From Croceivirga sp. (GTDB lineage Bacteria > Bacteroidota > Bacteroidia > Flavobacteriales > Flavobacteriaceae), in contig JANQRG010000050.1 in the NCBI GenBank assembly GCA_028284665.1, positions 62,001 to 126,000 of the forward strand: a stretch of 64,000 nt of DNA, written 5' to 3'. This document shows, piece by piece, positions 46,846 to 55,150 of this stretch. Position 1 is the first letter of the stretch; every line of letters begins with the position of its first letter. Under the pieces are notes generated by a model. It did no database searches. It was not told the origin of the DNA and worked only from the letters and a program-made list of their open reading frames with translations. The position numbers and the translations under genes were made by a program.

Positions 46846-47931
46846 TTATTGTAGTTTTACTTCCTGGCCATCCAGTAATGTCTGCAATCCCGCTACTGCA
46901 ATTTTTTGTCCTGCGGATAATCCCTTAATGACCTCAAAACCTTCGGCGGACAAATTGCCCACAGTGATGGGATGCTTCTTTACGGTGGCTACTTCGCCCT
47001 GGTCCTCTACTAAAAACACAAAACGGCCATCACTATCTTCTCCTACGGCATGCGTAGGTACTACAAGTACTGTATTATTTACTTTTTCCTCTCCAAAATC
47101 AAAAGTGACATTCGCTGCCATCCCGCTCTTGATGCCATCGCTGGGGTTGGTGACCACCACGCGAACGGGGTAGGTGGCGGAATTCGCATCTACCGCAGGG
47201 GCCACCTCCGTAACCCTACCCTTGAAGCTTTGACCTTCCAAGGCTGAAAACGTTACTTCCACATCCATATCCGGGTTCACCCCATTGATCACACTTTCCG
47301 GAACACCCAGTGAGATCTCCATATCCGTTCCCGAATTGAGGACCGCAACGGCTTGCCCAGCCTGTACATTTTCATCTACTTCAGCGGAAATAGAGGCTAT
47401 GATGCCATCCTCGGGGGCATAAATGTAGCCGTACTGGATCTGCTCGGCCTGAATATCTACACCTCGTTTTGCGGATTTATAGCTTTCTTCAGCAGTTTTA
47501 AACGAGTTCTTTGCTGCTTCAAAATCACTTAGGGAAGAACTCCCTTTTTCATAGAGGGCGCGCACCCGATTCAGGCTGAGTTTGGCTGTGTTCATTTGGG
47601 AGGCAGCACTATTTAAGGTAGTCACTGCCTGTTCATAGGACAATCGGGACGCCACATTATCCAATCGCGCTAAAAGTTGGCGCTTCTTTACTTTTTGTCC
47701 CAGTTTCATGTCAAATACTACAATGATCCCGGAACTTCGAAAACTCAAATTCACAATTTTATCGGTGCGTGCTGTTCCACTAAACGTCCGTACCTTTTCC
47801 CCACCTAAAAATCCAACTTCCTGAAATTTTACGGGGCGCAACACCTTTTCCGTAGCTTCTTCTTTCCCTCCACAATTCCATAACAACACCGTCATGGCTA
47901 GTGTTCCCCAAAGTTTACTGCTGTATTTCAT
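46846..47931 (-). CDS. RND efflux periplasmic adaptor (membrane-fusion) lipoprotein
   Basis: 361 residues; lipobox LLWNC, Cys20. The typical order is seen: half-lipoyl domain (FDMKLGQKVKKRQLLARLD), alpha-helical hairpin (about 95-150), second half-lipoyl (APEDGIIASISAEVDENVQAG), then beta-barrel and membrane-proximal domains. It links pump and outer-membrane factor. It starts 22 bp after the outer-membrane factor. Confidence 0.95.
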   Translation of the reverse strand: MKYSSKLWGTLAMTVLLWNCGGKEEATEKVLRPVKFQEVGFLGGEKVRTFSGTARTDKIVNLSFRSSGIIVVFDMKLGQKVKKRQLLARLDNVASRLSYEQAVTTLNSAASQMNTAKLSLNRVRALYEKGSSSLSDFEAAKNSFKTAEESYKSAKRGVDIQAEQIQYGYIYAPEDGIIASISAEVDENVQAGQAVAVLNSGTDMEISLGVPESVINGVNPDMDVEVTFSALEGQSFKGRVTEVAPAVDANSATYPVRVVVTNPSDGIKSGMAANVTFDFGEEKVNNTVLVVPTHAVGEDSDGRFVFLVEDQGEVATVKKHPITVGNLSAEGFEVIKGLSAGQKIAVAGLQTLLDGQEVKLQ

Positions 47932-47953
47932 TTTTTTGTGGCTTTTCGGTTAT

Positions 47954-50305
47954 TTAATTTCTCGTGTTTATATATTCAAAAAAGCGTTGGCGGAACGCTT
48001 CATTCTCTGCTTCGGTTTTCAGCAGAAAAAAGTACCCCAGCGAACGTTCCAGTTCTAAGGAACTGATCAGAAAATTATACACCGCATTCACTCTTGCCAA
48101 CTGGGCATTTAAATAGTTGTTTTGGGCATCCAGCAGCTGTACAATGTTCACCGCACCATTTGAATATAGCGATTGGGTCAGTTCCAAGGCTTCGGCTGCA
48201 GTTTCCTCAGAAACGCCGGAGAGTTCAATATTAGAAAGCTGGTTGATCAAATTCAGTACACCATTGCGTACGTTAGCATCAATGGCTAACTCCGTATTAT
48301 CCTTATTGATCTCCAACTGATCCCTTTGGATGGTAGCAATCTGCTTATTGATATTGTTGGTGTTCTGATTGAAAATAGGCAGGGAAAGACTTAAGGATGC
48401 ATTGTAGCTATTGTCTACCAAACCAAAGCCCAAACCAGGAGCAACGGTACTTCCGGCGCCACTTCTATTGAAAACACTGTTATAACTTCCCTGGAGGGCA
48501 ACTGTAGGCACCAAACGACCGGAGCCGCTCAACCGGATATTGCGTTCCACCGCCTCAATGTTATAACCCAGTGACTTGAGTTCCGGGGCATTCCGAAAGG
48601 CTTCTTCGGTTAAGAATCCAACAAAAGGTTCCCGCAACTTCGGATCGTCCAACAAGCCTTTAAGTTCATCATAGTTGTAGCGTTCAAAAACCCCTTCATC
48701 CAATACTACTTCTTCCACATCAACCTGGGTATCCAAAGGGTTGTTCAATACCTGGTTGAGTATAATAAAGCCTTGTTCCAGTTGGTTGACTGCCTCAATC
48801 ATCGACTGCTGGTTTTGTGCCATCTCACTGCGAAAGCGCAACATGTCCGATTTCCCGGACTGCCCCGCCTCAAAATTCTGCTCCGCTATTTTCATATTGG
48901 TTTGGGTGAGGTTCAGATTGCGAAGCTGAATGGCGGTGTTGGCCTTTAAGATCAGGATATTGAAGTAGGCGGTAGAAGCATCTAATATGGCATCCAATTG
49001 CGAAGCATTGAAACTTTCTTGTTGGGCTTGTTGCAATTTTTTCTGAATGGTGATATTGGCACTGGCCGCCTCGGAATAGAGCGTCTGATTTAAGGTAATA
49101 GCCCCCGCCGTAGAAAACTCCGGGTTTTGCCCATTGCTGATCTCAGCCAGATCGGGATCAACATAGGTCCCTGAACCCGATGCGGTGATATTTGGCAAAT
49201 AATTGCTCCAAGCCGTACGAACATCCTGTTCGGTAAGATCGACATCCTTCTGATTCGATTGGAGAGACAGATTCCGCTCAATGGTTTCTTCGATCACATT
49301 GATGAGATTGTATCGCTTTTCCGCTCGCACATTTTTAGGGTTACCCACAAAATCCGTTTCATTAACCAGGCTGTATTTTATAGGAATTTCTATGGCATCT
49401 GCCGTATTAAAATTTAACGTCAAGCGCGGGGTATATTCAATATAGACATCCAATTCGGAAAGTTTAGCCCCGGTAATATACGCCTCAACCGTTAGCGCAA
49501 TACGTCTGAAGAATTGATCAAGATCATCACTGGATCGTGTTGTAGCATACATACCATCCTCTACATCATCCGGTCCATTGACACTAAAGGAAGGTAGTTT
49601 GTTATCGACAAAGGCCTGGGCCAATTGCTGGTTTTCTTCCCGGGTAAAGAAAAAGCCGCCCGCCATATAGACGGCATCAATACCCTCAAGTGTATTCATT
49701 ATATCTGATGGTGTGGTAAATGGAATGAGTTTGTAGTTGATTTCCAGTTCAGCAGCTATTTTGTCAAAGGTTTCGGACACCGGTAAGATCTCGATCAATG
49801 GTGCTTCCATGGCAACCCCAAGGTTTTCAAAATTGGTAAGCTCCTTAAACTTTTGTAAGTCCTCCTGAAACGATTCCGAGGCAATCAGATAGGTAAAATT
49901 CTCAATACCCGAACTGGTTTTGCTAAGATCGATATAATTATAATCCCGGTTTAATGCTCCAAAAAGAATGGTTGGCTTGGCATGAACGGTTTGCTTACTT
50001 ATAATTTGATTGTTGATCACGCCAAAGGCTATGATCAGATCAACGGTATCGTCGCTGATCAACTGATCGTAATTTCGTTGCGCGGTTTCAAGACTAAAGT
50101 CACTAAAGAGCAGACTTTGCTCGGGAAAAACAACGGTCGCATCTTCCCCTACTACGGCTTTAACCTCATTCTTCAATTGCTCGGATAAAGGTGCTAATTT
50201 TGAGGAGCGATTGTCTACCAGTACCCCGATGTTAACAGTCGGTTTGGTTTGGGCTAATGCGAAAACAGTACATAGCAGCGGTAGCCACAGGAGGTGTTTT
50301 TTCAT
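47954..50305 (-). CDS. fusion: ABC-type substrate-binding domain + TolC-type outer-membrane factor
   Basis: 783 residues where ordinary TolC-type proteins have 420-500. After the signal peptide (cut near residue 19), residues 22-315 look like a periplasmic substrate-binding protein of the ABC_sub_bind (DUF534/TrpX) type: PTVNIGVLVDNRSSKL, KPTILFGALNRDYN, and AYITGAKLSELDVYIEYTPRLTLNFNTADAIEIP, which matches that family's C-terminal end. Residues 335-775 are an outer-membrane factor with two repeats of long helices (VIEETIERNLSLQSNQKDVDL; ALELTQSLYSNGAVNIVQLLDAQNNYLNAQLARVNAVYNF). The frame is continuous with no sign of a frameshift. It heads the efflux operon. Confidence 0.85.
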   Translation of the reverse strand: MKKHLLWLPLLCTVFALAQTKPTVNIGVLVDNRSSKLAPLSEQLKNEVKAVVGEDATVVFPEQSLLFSDFSLETAQRNYDQLISDDTVDLIIAFGVINNQIISKQTVHAKPTILFGALNRDYNYIDLSKTSSGIENFTYLIASESFQEDLQKFKELTNFENLGVAMEAPLIEILPVSETFDKIAAELEINYKLIPFTTPSDIMNTLEGIDAVYMAGGFFFTREENQQLAQAFVDNKLPSFSVNGPDDVEDGMYATTRSSDDLDQFFRRIALTVEAYITGAKLSELDVYIEYTPRLTLNFNTADAIEIPIKYSLVNETDFVGNPKNVRAEKRYNLINVIEETIERNLSLQSNQKDVDLTEQDVRTAWSNYLPNITASGSGTYVDPDLAEISNGQNPEFSTAGAITLNQTLYSEAASANITIQKKLQQAQQESFNASQLDAILDASTAYFNILILKANTAIQLRNLNLTQTNMKIAEQNFEAGQSGKSDMLRFRSEMAQNQQSMIEAVNQLEQGFIILNQVLNNPLDTQVDVEEVVLDEGVFERYNYDELKGLLDDPKLREPFVGFLTEEAFRNAPELKSLGYNIEAVERNIRLSGSGRLVPTVALQGSYNSVFNRSGAGSTVAPGLGFGLVDNSYNASLSLSLPIFNQNTNNINKQIATIQRDQLEINKDNTELAIDANVRNGVLNLINQLSNIELSGVSEETAAEALELTQSLYSNGAVNIVQLLDAQNNYLNAQLARVNAVYNFLISSLELERSLGYFFLLKTEAENEAFRQRFFEYINTRN

Positions 50306-50471
50306 AGGTTAGTATTTTAATCTGTCTTTAGCTACGGTAGCTTACGCTATAGCAGCCAGGCATGATGCTACCCGACCAGCGAAAATTAACAAAAAAAAAC
50401 TCCGAACACCCTAAGTAATTCAAAATACTTAGATTTTCCAGGGTTTGTTTAATTCTAACTGCCCTATTTCC

Positions 50472-50479
50472 CAAATCTA
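50472..50479 (-). promoter_or_regulatory. candidate -7 box for the efflux operon
   Basis: On the minus strand TAGATTTG fits TAnnTTTG, 167 bp upstream of the first gene. A TTG lies 15 bp further upstream, shorter than the usual 17-19 bp, so this is weak. Confidence 0.3.
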
Positions 50480-50528
50480 AAGTGATTTCCTCAACAAAAT
50501 TGGAGCGGCAATGGGCCCACCCTTGATT

Positions 50529-51770
50529 CTACTTCAGCTGCAAGCGATTGATCAATTTTTCTACGGACAATCCCTGAACTAGAATGGAAAAAATGACCAT
50601 ACAATAGGTCACTACTAAAAACAGGTCCCTGTGCATGGCCTCAGTAAGCCCCAAGGCTAAAGCGATGGAAATGGCCCCACGAAGTCCGCCCCAGGTCATG
50701 ATCAGGGTGGTGTTGGGCACAAAATCCAGGCGTTTTTGGAAGAGCTGTACAGGACCGATAAGGGAAAGGTACCTGCAGAGGAGGCCCAACGGAATCGCTA
50801 ACAAGCCGGCATAAATGTACTGGGGCTTAAATTCCAGCACCAGCATTTCCATCCCGATAAGTACAAACAATATAGTGTTCAGCAAAATATCAATAAGCTC
50901 CCAAAACTTATCCACATAGTCCTCAGTAAGTTCTGACATGGCATTTTTTCGGGTCTTCGTACCCCCGATATATAGTCCGGCAACGACCATAGCCAAAGGC
51001 GCGGATACGTGCAAATGTGTCGCCACCATGGTCCCCGTCATTACGGTCGCCAGGGTGATGATTACCTCAATGTTATAGTCATCGATCTTTTTGAGGAAGT
51101 AATAGGTCAGCCATCCCAACAACAGCCCCAGCAGCAATCCGCCAAACACTTCTACCGCAAACAATTCCAGAATGCTGGCGAAGGAAAAACCGGTCCCGTC
51201 TCCATTGGCTAGTCCAAAAATGGTTAAGAACACCACCACGCCAACCCCATCGTTGAAGAGCGATTCGCCTACGATCTTGATCTCCAGCTTTTTTGGCGCC
51301 CCTACTTTTTTCAGAATGCCCAATACGGCAATCGGGTCTGTGGGGGAGATCAAGGCGCCAAACAACAGGCAATAGATATAGTTTACTTCAAGCCCTATCC
51401 CGTTAAAGACATAATATACACTGGTACCCACCAGAAAGGTGGAAACGAGTACCCCAAAAGTGGCAAAGACGAGTACCGGCCAACGTTGTTGGTGTAATTG
51501 TTTCAAGTCAGTATGTAATGCTCCGGCAAAAAGCAGGAAGCTCAACATAATATCAAGCAGTACGACCTTGAAGTCAATTTTGGAAATGATAAAACGTTCT
51601 GCCTTTAAAAGGGTATCGTCTACAAAGCTCAAAGCAAAAACCCCCAGGGTAAACAGAATAGTGATCAGGGTAAGCCCGATGGTATTGGGGAGTTTGATAA
51701 AGCGTACATTGATATATCCGAAAACGGCCGAGATAAACACCAGGATACTGGTAATGATAAAATAGTCCAT
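50529..51770 (-). CDS. CPA1-family Na+/H+ antiporter (NhaP-like)
   Basis: 413 residues from the ATG at 51770; the frame is open to a TTG 27 codons upstream. About 12 membrane helices. Conserved charged motifs are SPTDPIAVLG near 150 and ESLFNDGVGVVVF near 173-185, the ND and TDP motifs of this family. Exchanges Na+ or K+ for protons. It is monocistronic, with a 650-bp gene-free spacer upstream. Confidence 0.92.
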   Translation of the reverse strand: MDYFIITSILVFISAVFGYINVRFIKLPNTIGLTLITILFTLGVFALSFVDDTLLKAERFIISKIDFKVVLLDIMLSFLLFAGALHTDLKQLHQQRWPVLVFATFGVLVSTFLVGTSVYYVFNGIGLEVNYIYCLLFGALISPTDPIAVLGILKKVGAPKKLEIKIVGESLFNDGVGVVVFLTIFGLANGDGTGFSFASILELFAVEVFGGLLLGLLLGWLTYYFLKKIDDYNIEVIITLATVMTGTMVATHLHVSAPLAMVVAGLYIGGTKTRKNAMSELTEDYVDKFWELIDILLNTILFVLIGMEMLVLEFKPQYIYAGLLAIPLGLLCRYLSLIGPVQLFQKRLDFVPNTTLIMTWGGLRGAISIALALGLTEAMHRDLFLVVTYCMVIFSILVQGLSVEKLINRLQLK

Positions 51771-52420
51771 AGTACTAGCAAAGCGGGAAGATATTCTTTT
51801 TTTGTTTTTTCCGCTAACGGAGCGCTTAGATTTAATGTTCTGTTCAAGCAACTGGCTACCTTACGATGAAAGCGACCTTTTGCCGTCTACCAATGGGTTT
51901 TACGGACAAATAGTATACTAGCGCGCCGCTGGTAACTGCCGGTAGCAGGCTTATGGGGGGCGCTAGAGGGCAATTTGATGGGAAAATGTCGTGGAAGAAA
52001 GACCGAATAGCACGCCCTTGAATTTGATAGTTTACTTTCTACAACCAGTCATTTCGAATGAACATGAGAAATCTATTCCTTTCATTTTCTTTGCCATGTC
52101 TTCCTCTCCCCAAGTACTCGGGGTCGTCGGAGACAATAGAAAACGAAACAAAAGAAAGGACACTTTTTTGGAGAGGTATTTTTATCCCGAATTCTCGGGA
52201 CAAAACCAGTGTCATGCTTCTAAATCGACTCCAAGGTTTCGCCGATTCTTAACGAAGCCTGCCACCTATACTGCCCAAAAAGAATGCACCTATATCATAT
52301 ATGCATCTTCCTTATGCTCTTAAGATTACATTGAATTTATCCTCTCGCTGTTCAAAGTTTCTGCCGAAGGCGGACAAGTGGAACTTCGAACTTCTCGTGT
52401 TTCAATCGTACTTCATACAA
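51771..52420. other. 650-bp gene-free spacer with repeats
   Basis: No credible gene. It holds a sequence GTCATTTCGAATGAACATGA followed by GAAATCT (52048-52074) of the type often repeated in flavobacterial spacers, two small hairpins (CCCC aagtactc GGGG, 52108-52123; TCCCGA attc TCGGGA, 52185-52200), and one copy of a 48-bp dispersed repeat (52217-52264). Confidence 0.7.
52217..52264 (+). repeat. 48-bp dispersed repeat, copy A
   Basis: 46 of 48 bases match the copy at 58593-58640 in the same orientation. The core includes CGACTCCAAGGTTTCG. Both copies lie in spacers. The origin is unknown. Confidence 0.8.
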
Positions 52421-53383
52421 CTAAACCTCATAGTAGAAGGCATCGCGTAATACTTCCAGGCTTTTGGGCACAGCGGTATCCGGTGATTCCACGCCTTCAA
52501 ATTCAAGTGAGATCCATCCTTTGTAGCCTACATCCCGCATCATTTGACCAATGGCCGGATAATCGATGTCCAGGGAATACCATTTACCACCCCCATAATA
52601 GGTTTTGGCCTGAATAAGGAAGGTTTGGGGCGCCATCAGCTTCAGCTGTTCCTCACGGTTTTCTAAAAAGTTGCCGGTATCCAAGGTCATTTGGAGCCAT
52701 GGACTGTCTATGGCGTCTACAATGCGTTTCACGCCTTCAGCGGTACGTCCAAGTCCCCAGTGGTTTTCCAGGCCCAGGACCACACCGCACTTTTCAGCAG
52801 TAGGAATGCATGCCGTAATAGCATCAATTACCCATTTAAAACCATCTTCATCGGTATAGCCCTCCAATGTCGGTTCAATACCTTTATTGGCCATGAGATC
52901 GTCGAAGTCCTTTGAGGTTCCCCAGCGCCCCGTGTTCAATCGCATGGTAGGTATGCCCAGCGCATACGCCAGTTCTATTTGCCGGATGGTTTTCGCAATG
53001 TTCTCGTCCCGTTTTTCTTTTTCGGGATAGACATAGCCTTGATGTGTGCTGAAACCCATTAGGTCTAATCCAGCGTGGAAGGCACGTTTCTTGAGATTTT
53101 GTAAATAGCTATTCTCTTCGGAAGTCATTTGTACCAACAGTAGTTCGATGCCATCAAAACCCATAGCCGCTGCCTTATCAATACACATTTCGATCGGTAC
53201 GTCCTCCTTGGGGCCGTTGAACTGCCAAAACGAATAGGTAGAAACACCGATGGGGTTTCTCCTGATATTGTTTTGTTTTTCGACTTTTGGTACTGCTTTC
53301 GGTTCGGGAGAAGTGCAAGCACCAAGTACGGTGGCCATACCCAAAGCGGAAGCATTTTGGAGGAATTTTCTACGATCTGTCAT
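52421..53383 (-). CDS. sugar phosphate isomerase/epimerase-like TIM-barrel lipoprotein
   Basis: 320 residues. The N-terminus has a twin-arginine-type signal with lipobox (DRRKFLQNASALGMATVLGAC), so export by Tat is likely. The remainder is an AP-endonuclease-2-like TIM barrel (GVSTYSFW, GFDGIELLLVQ, GLENHWGLGR, MTLDTGNFLE, WISLEFEG) with the metal-binding Glu/His/Asp pattern. The substrate is unknown. Single gene. Confidence 0.85.
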   Translation of the reverse strand: MTDRRKFLQNASALGMATVLGACTSPEPKAVPKVEKQNNIRRNPIGVSTYSFWQFNGPKEDVPIEMCIDKAAAMGFDGIELLLVQMTSEENSYLQNLKKRAFHAGLDLMGFSTHQGYVYPEKEKRDENIAKTIRQIELAYALGIPTMRLNTGRWGTSKDFDDLMANKGIEPTLEGYTDEDGFKWVIDAITACIPTAEKCGVVLGLENHWGLGRTAEGVKRIVDAIDSPWLQMTLDTGNFLENREEQLKLMAPQTFLIQAKTYYGGGKWYSLDIDYPAIGQMMRDVGYKGWISLEFEGVESPDTAVPKSLEVLRDAFYYEV

Positions 53384-53600
53384 TTTGCCTGGATTTAGTA
53401 TCCTTTAAAGATAGTGATTAACGCGTTCCTTGTAGCATAGCTATTCTGTTGTGCAAGATTTTACTGGCCTACTTTCAGTGGGGGCTTCGCATCGCATATC
53501 TACGGTGCCCCAAAGCGGTTAACATCGCAGCTTCAGGATTATGTTCATTTTGTCTTGACCGTGCTCCGCCATAGCGGCTACGCGACGGCGCAGAACAAAA

Positions 53601-53644
53601 CCCTTCGACTGCGCACTTCGACACGCTCAGTACAGCGCTCAGGG
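53601..53644. repeat. REP-like sequence with CTTCGACTGCGC / GCGCTCAGGG ends
   Basis: Ends CCCT and AGGG pair, and the interior (GACACGCTCAG) resembles the short interspersed elements common in Bacteroidetes spacers. Recognised by eye only. Confidence 0.45.
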
Positions 53645-53659
53645 TAAACTGGGCCAAAA

Positions 53660-53679
53660 CCTGCCTGCCGGCAGGCAGG
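53660..53679. repeat. perfect 20-bp palindrome
   Basis: CCTGCCTGCCGGCAGGCAGG, self-complementary across all 20 bases. A related motif (GGCAGG...CCTGCC) occurs at 59480-59499. Confidence 0.8.
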
Positions 53680-53685
53680 ATTCAA

Positions 53686-53810
53686 GAAGATTTCAAGGAA
53701 ATTTTTGTGATTTCATCACAAAAACGCTGGTAAATCGAACCGCTACGTGCTCTTTTTTGCAAAGCAAAACGCACCTCTGCTTGATTTACAGCTATTTCTG
53801 TGAAATCTTC
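53686..53810. repeat. 125-bp imperfect inverted repeat with nested hairpin
   Basis: The left blocks GAAGATTTCAAGGAAAT and GCTGGTAAATC pair with the right block at 53783-53810 (GATTTACAGC...ATTTCTGTGAAATCTTC). Between the two left blocks is a perfect hairpin TTTTTGTGA-tttca-TCACAAAAA (53702-53724) that has no counterpart on the right, as if inserted. Confidence 0.6.
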
Positions 53811-53886
53811 ACTAGTGAAACCAAGAAGGCAAGAGTAAAAATGGTCGCACTAGTATGTAAAATGTTTATTGCTTTTGTGGTTTTGG

Positions 53887-54912
53887 TTACGGCTTTGGAA
53901 AACTGGCGGCACCGATTTGTCCATCTCTTAAAATAACAATTGGGATTTCGGTCCCACTGGGATAGGAAGCGATCTTATTTTTAATCAGAGAGCGTGCGTT
54001 ATTGTCCACAAATTTTATCCCGGCAACCTCTAAGATCACATCCCCTCCTAATAGTATTTCTTCATCATTAATAGTAGCTGGGATGTAACCACCCCGTAAC
54101 CCCAGTAGGGCCGCAGTTCCTTTTGACGATATGGAAAGGACCAAAAGTCCGGATTCCTGAGGCACATTCAATACCCTCGCCAGATGGGTGGGTAAGAGCA
54201 TCGCCTCCATCCCCGTCCAGGGATTGGGTTCTGTGCTTAACAATTGTTTCACGGTGTTAGAAGCTGTTACAAAACCAATCCCCTCAAAACCACCGGATAT
54301 GGAATAAATACTGCTCGCTATCCCAATGACTTCACCCTTCATATTGAACATCGGCCCCCCGGAATTTCCGGGATTGATCGCCGCATCGGTTTGTAAAAAT
54401 TCAATGCGTTCAAAGTCATTACTTAAGTTTTCGGGAAAATGCCGGCCGCTTATAATCCCCCGGGTCAGGGTTTGCGCAAAACCATGAGGGGCTCCTAGCA
54501 CAAAAACATCATCCCCAATACCCAGTGCATCGGAATCGCCAATGGTAGCAATAGCTTTCCCCTTGGGATCAAAGGGGCCCACTATTTTTAATAGCGCTAC
54601 GTCTCCCGGCGGACTTGAGGCTACTACCGCTCCCTGGTAGATCTCCCCGGTAACAAATTCAATTTCGACCTCTTCAGCAGATTGCACCACATGGGATGCT
54701 GTCCAAATATAGCCTTCTTCCGATACCAGCACCCCGGAACCTTGAGAGGCTTCTTCTACCATAAAGACAGTACCTCCGGAAGAAGAGGGTGCCATTGTCT
54801 CCACACGAAGCACCACGACAGAGGAGTTGACTTCTTCATATAATTTTGGTAAATCCTGGGCTATCGCCAGGTTCGCCAAAAGGGCGAAAACTAGTATCTG
54901 ATATCTATACAT
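53887..54912 (-). CDS. trypsin-like serine protease with PDZ domain (DegP/HtrA family)
   Basis: 341 residues; signal peptide to about residue 19. The catalytic triad is visible: His74 (WTASHVV), Asp104 (GDVALLKI) and Ser184 (GNSGGPMF). One C-terminal PDZ domain (about 230-335, LLGLRGGYIP, LGGDVILEVAGI). The family degrades or refolds misfolded envelope proteins. It has one PDZ domain, as in DegS/HhoB types. Single gene. Confidence 0.92.
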   Translation of the reverse strand: MYRYQILVFALLANLAIAQDLPKLYEEVNSSVVVLRVETMAPSSSGGTVFMVEEASQGSGVLVSEEGYIWTASHVVQSAEEVEIEFVTGEIYQGAVVASSPPGDVALLKIVGPFDPKGKAIATIGDSDALGIGDDVFVLGAPHGFAQTLTRGIISGRHFPENLSNDFERIEFLQTDAAINPGNSGGPMFNMKGEVIGIASSIYSISGGFEGIGFVTASNTVKQLLSTEPNPWTGMEAMLLPTHLARVLNVPQESGLLVLSISSKGTAALLGLRGGYIPATINDEEILLGGDVILEVAGIKFVDNNARSLIKNKIASYPSGTEIPIVILRDGQIGAASFPKP

Positions 54913-55047
54913 ATGCTAATTTTTGAAATCGTAAGATACCGCAATATCGCTTTGGATAAGGAATAAATTTTATATCGCCAGTAGTATGGTTATTGGATTT
55001 CTGCAATTGAACCAGGAAATGATAAAGTGGAGCCAGGGGGCATTTCA

Positions 55048-55092
55048 CTTGTCTGTTATTGACAGGAACTTCACATCTTTCGCTTTTCTATA
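55048..55092 (+). repeat. 45-bp dispersed repeat, copy A
   Basis: The last 29 bases (AGGAACTTCAC...TATA) match 26 of 29 with 59506-59534 and the first 16 match 10 of 16. It lies in the 238-bp spacer between the protease and ackA, which holds no gene that I can support. Confidence 0.65.
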
Positions 55093-55150
55093 GGCTGAGA
55101 AGTAGGACACTTTCCAATGCCGGGAAAGGAATCCGAATTCCAGAATCAAA

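Larger units (their letters stand above)
53384..53886. other. 503-bp gene-free spacer rich in fold-back sequences
   Basis: No credible gene. It contains a CCCTTCGACTGCGC...CGCTCAGGG-type repeat (53601-53644), the perfect 20-bp palindrome at 53660-53679 and a larger imperfect inverted repeat (53686-53810) that has a separate perfect hairpin inside its left arm. Confidence 0.7.

Noticed and set aside
51991-52323. 110-codon plus-strand frame in the spacer upstream of the antiporter
   Set aside because: It runs through the dispersed repeat and hairpins, has no family features and no promoter or ribosome-binding site.
53475-53657. 60-codon minus-strand frame in the fold-back spacer
   Set aside because: Made of REP-like repeat sequence; no initiation signal.
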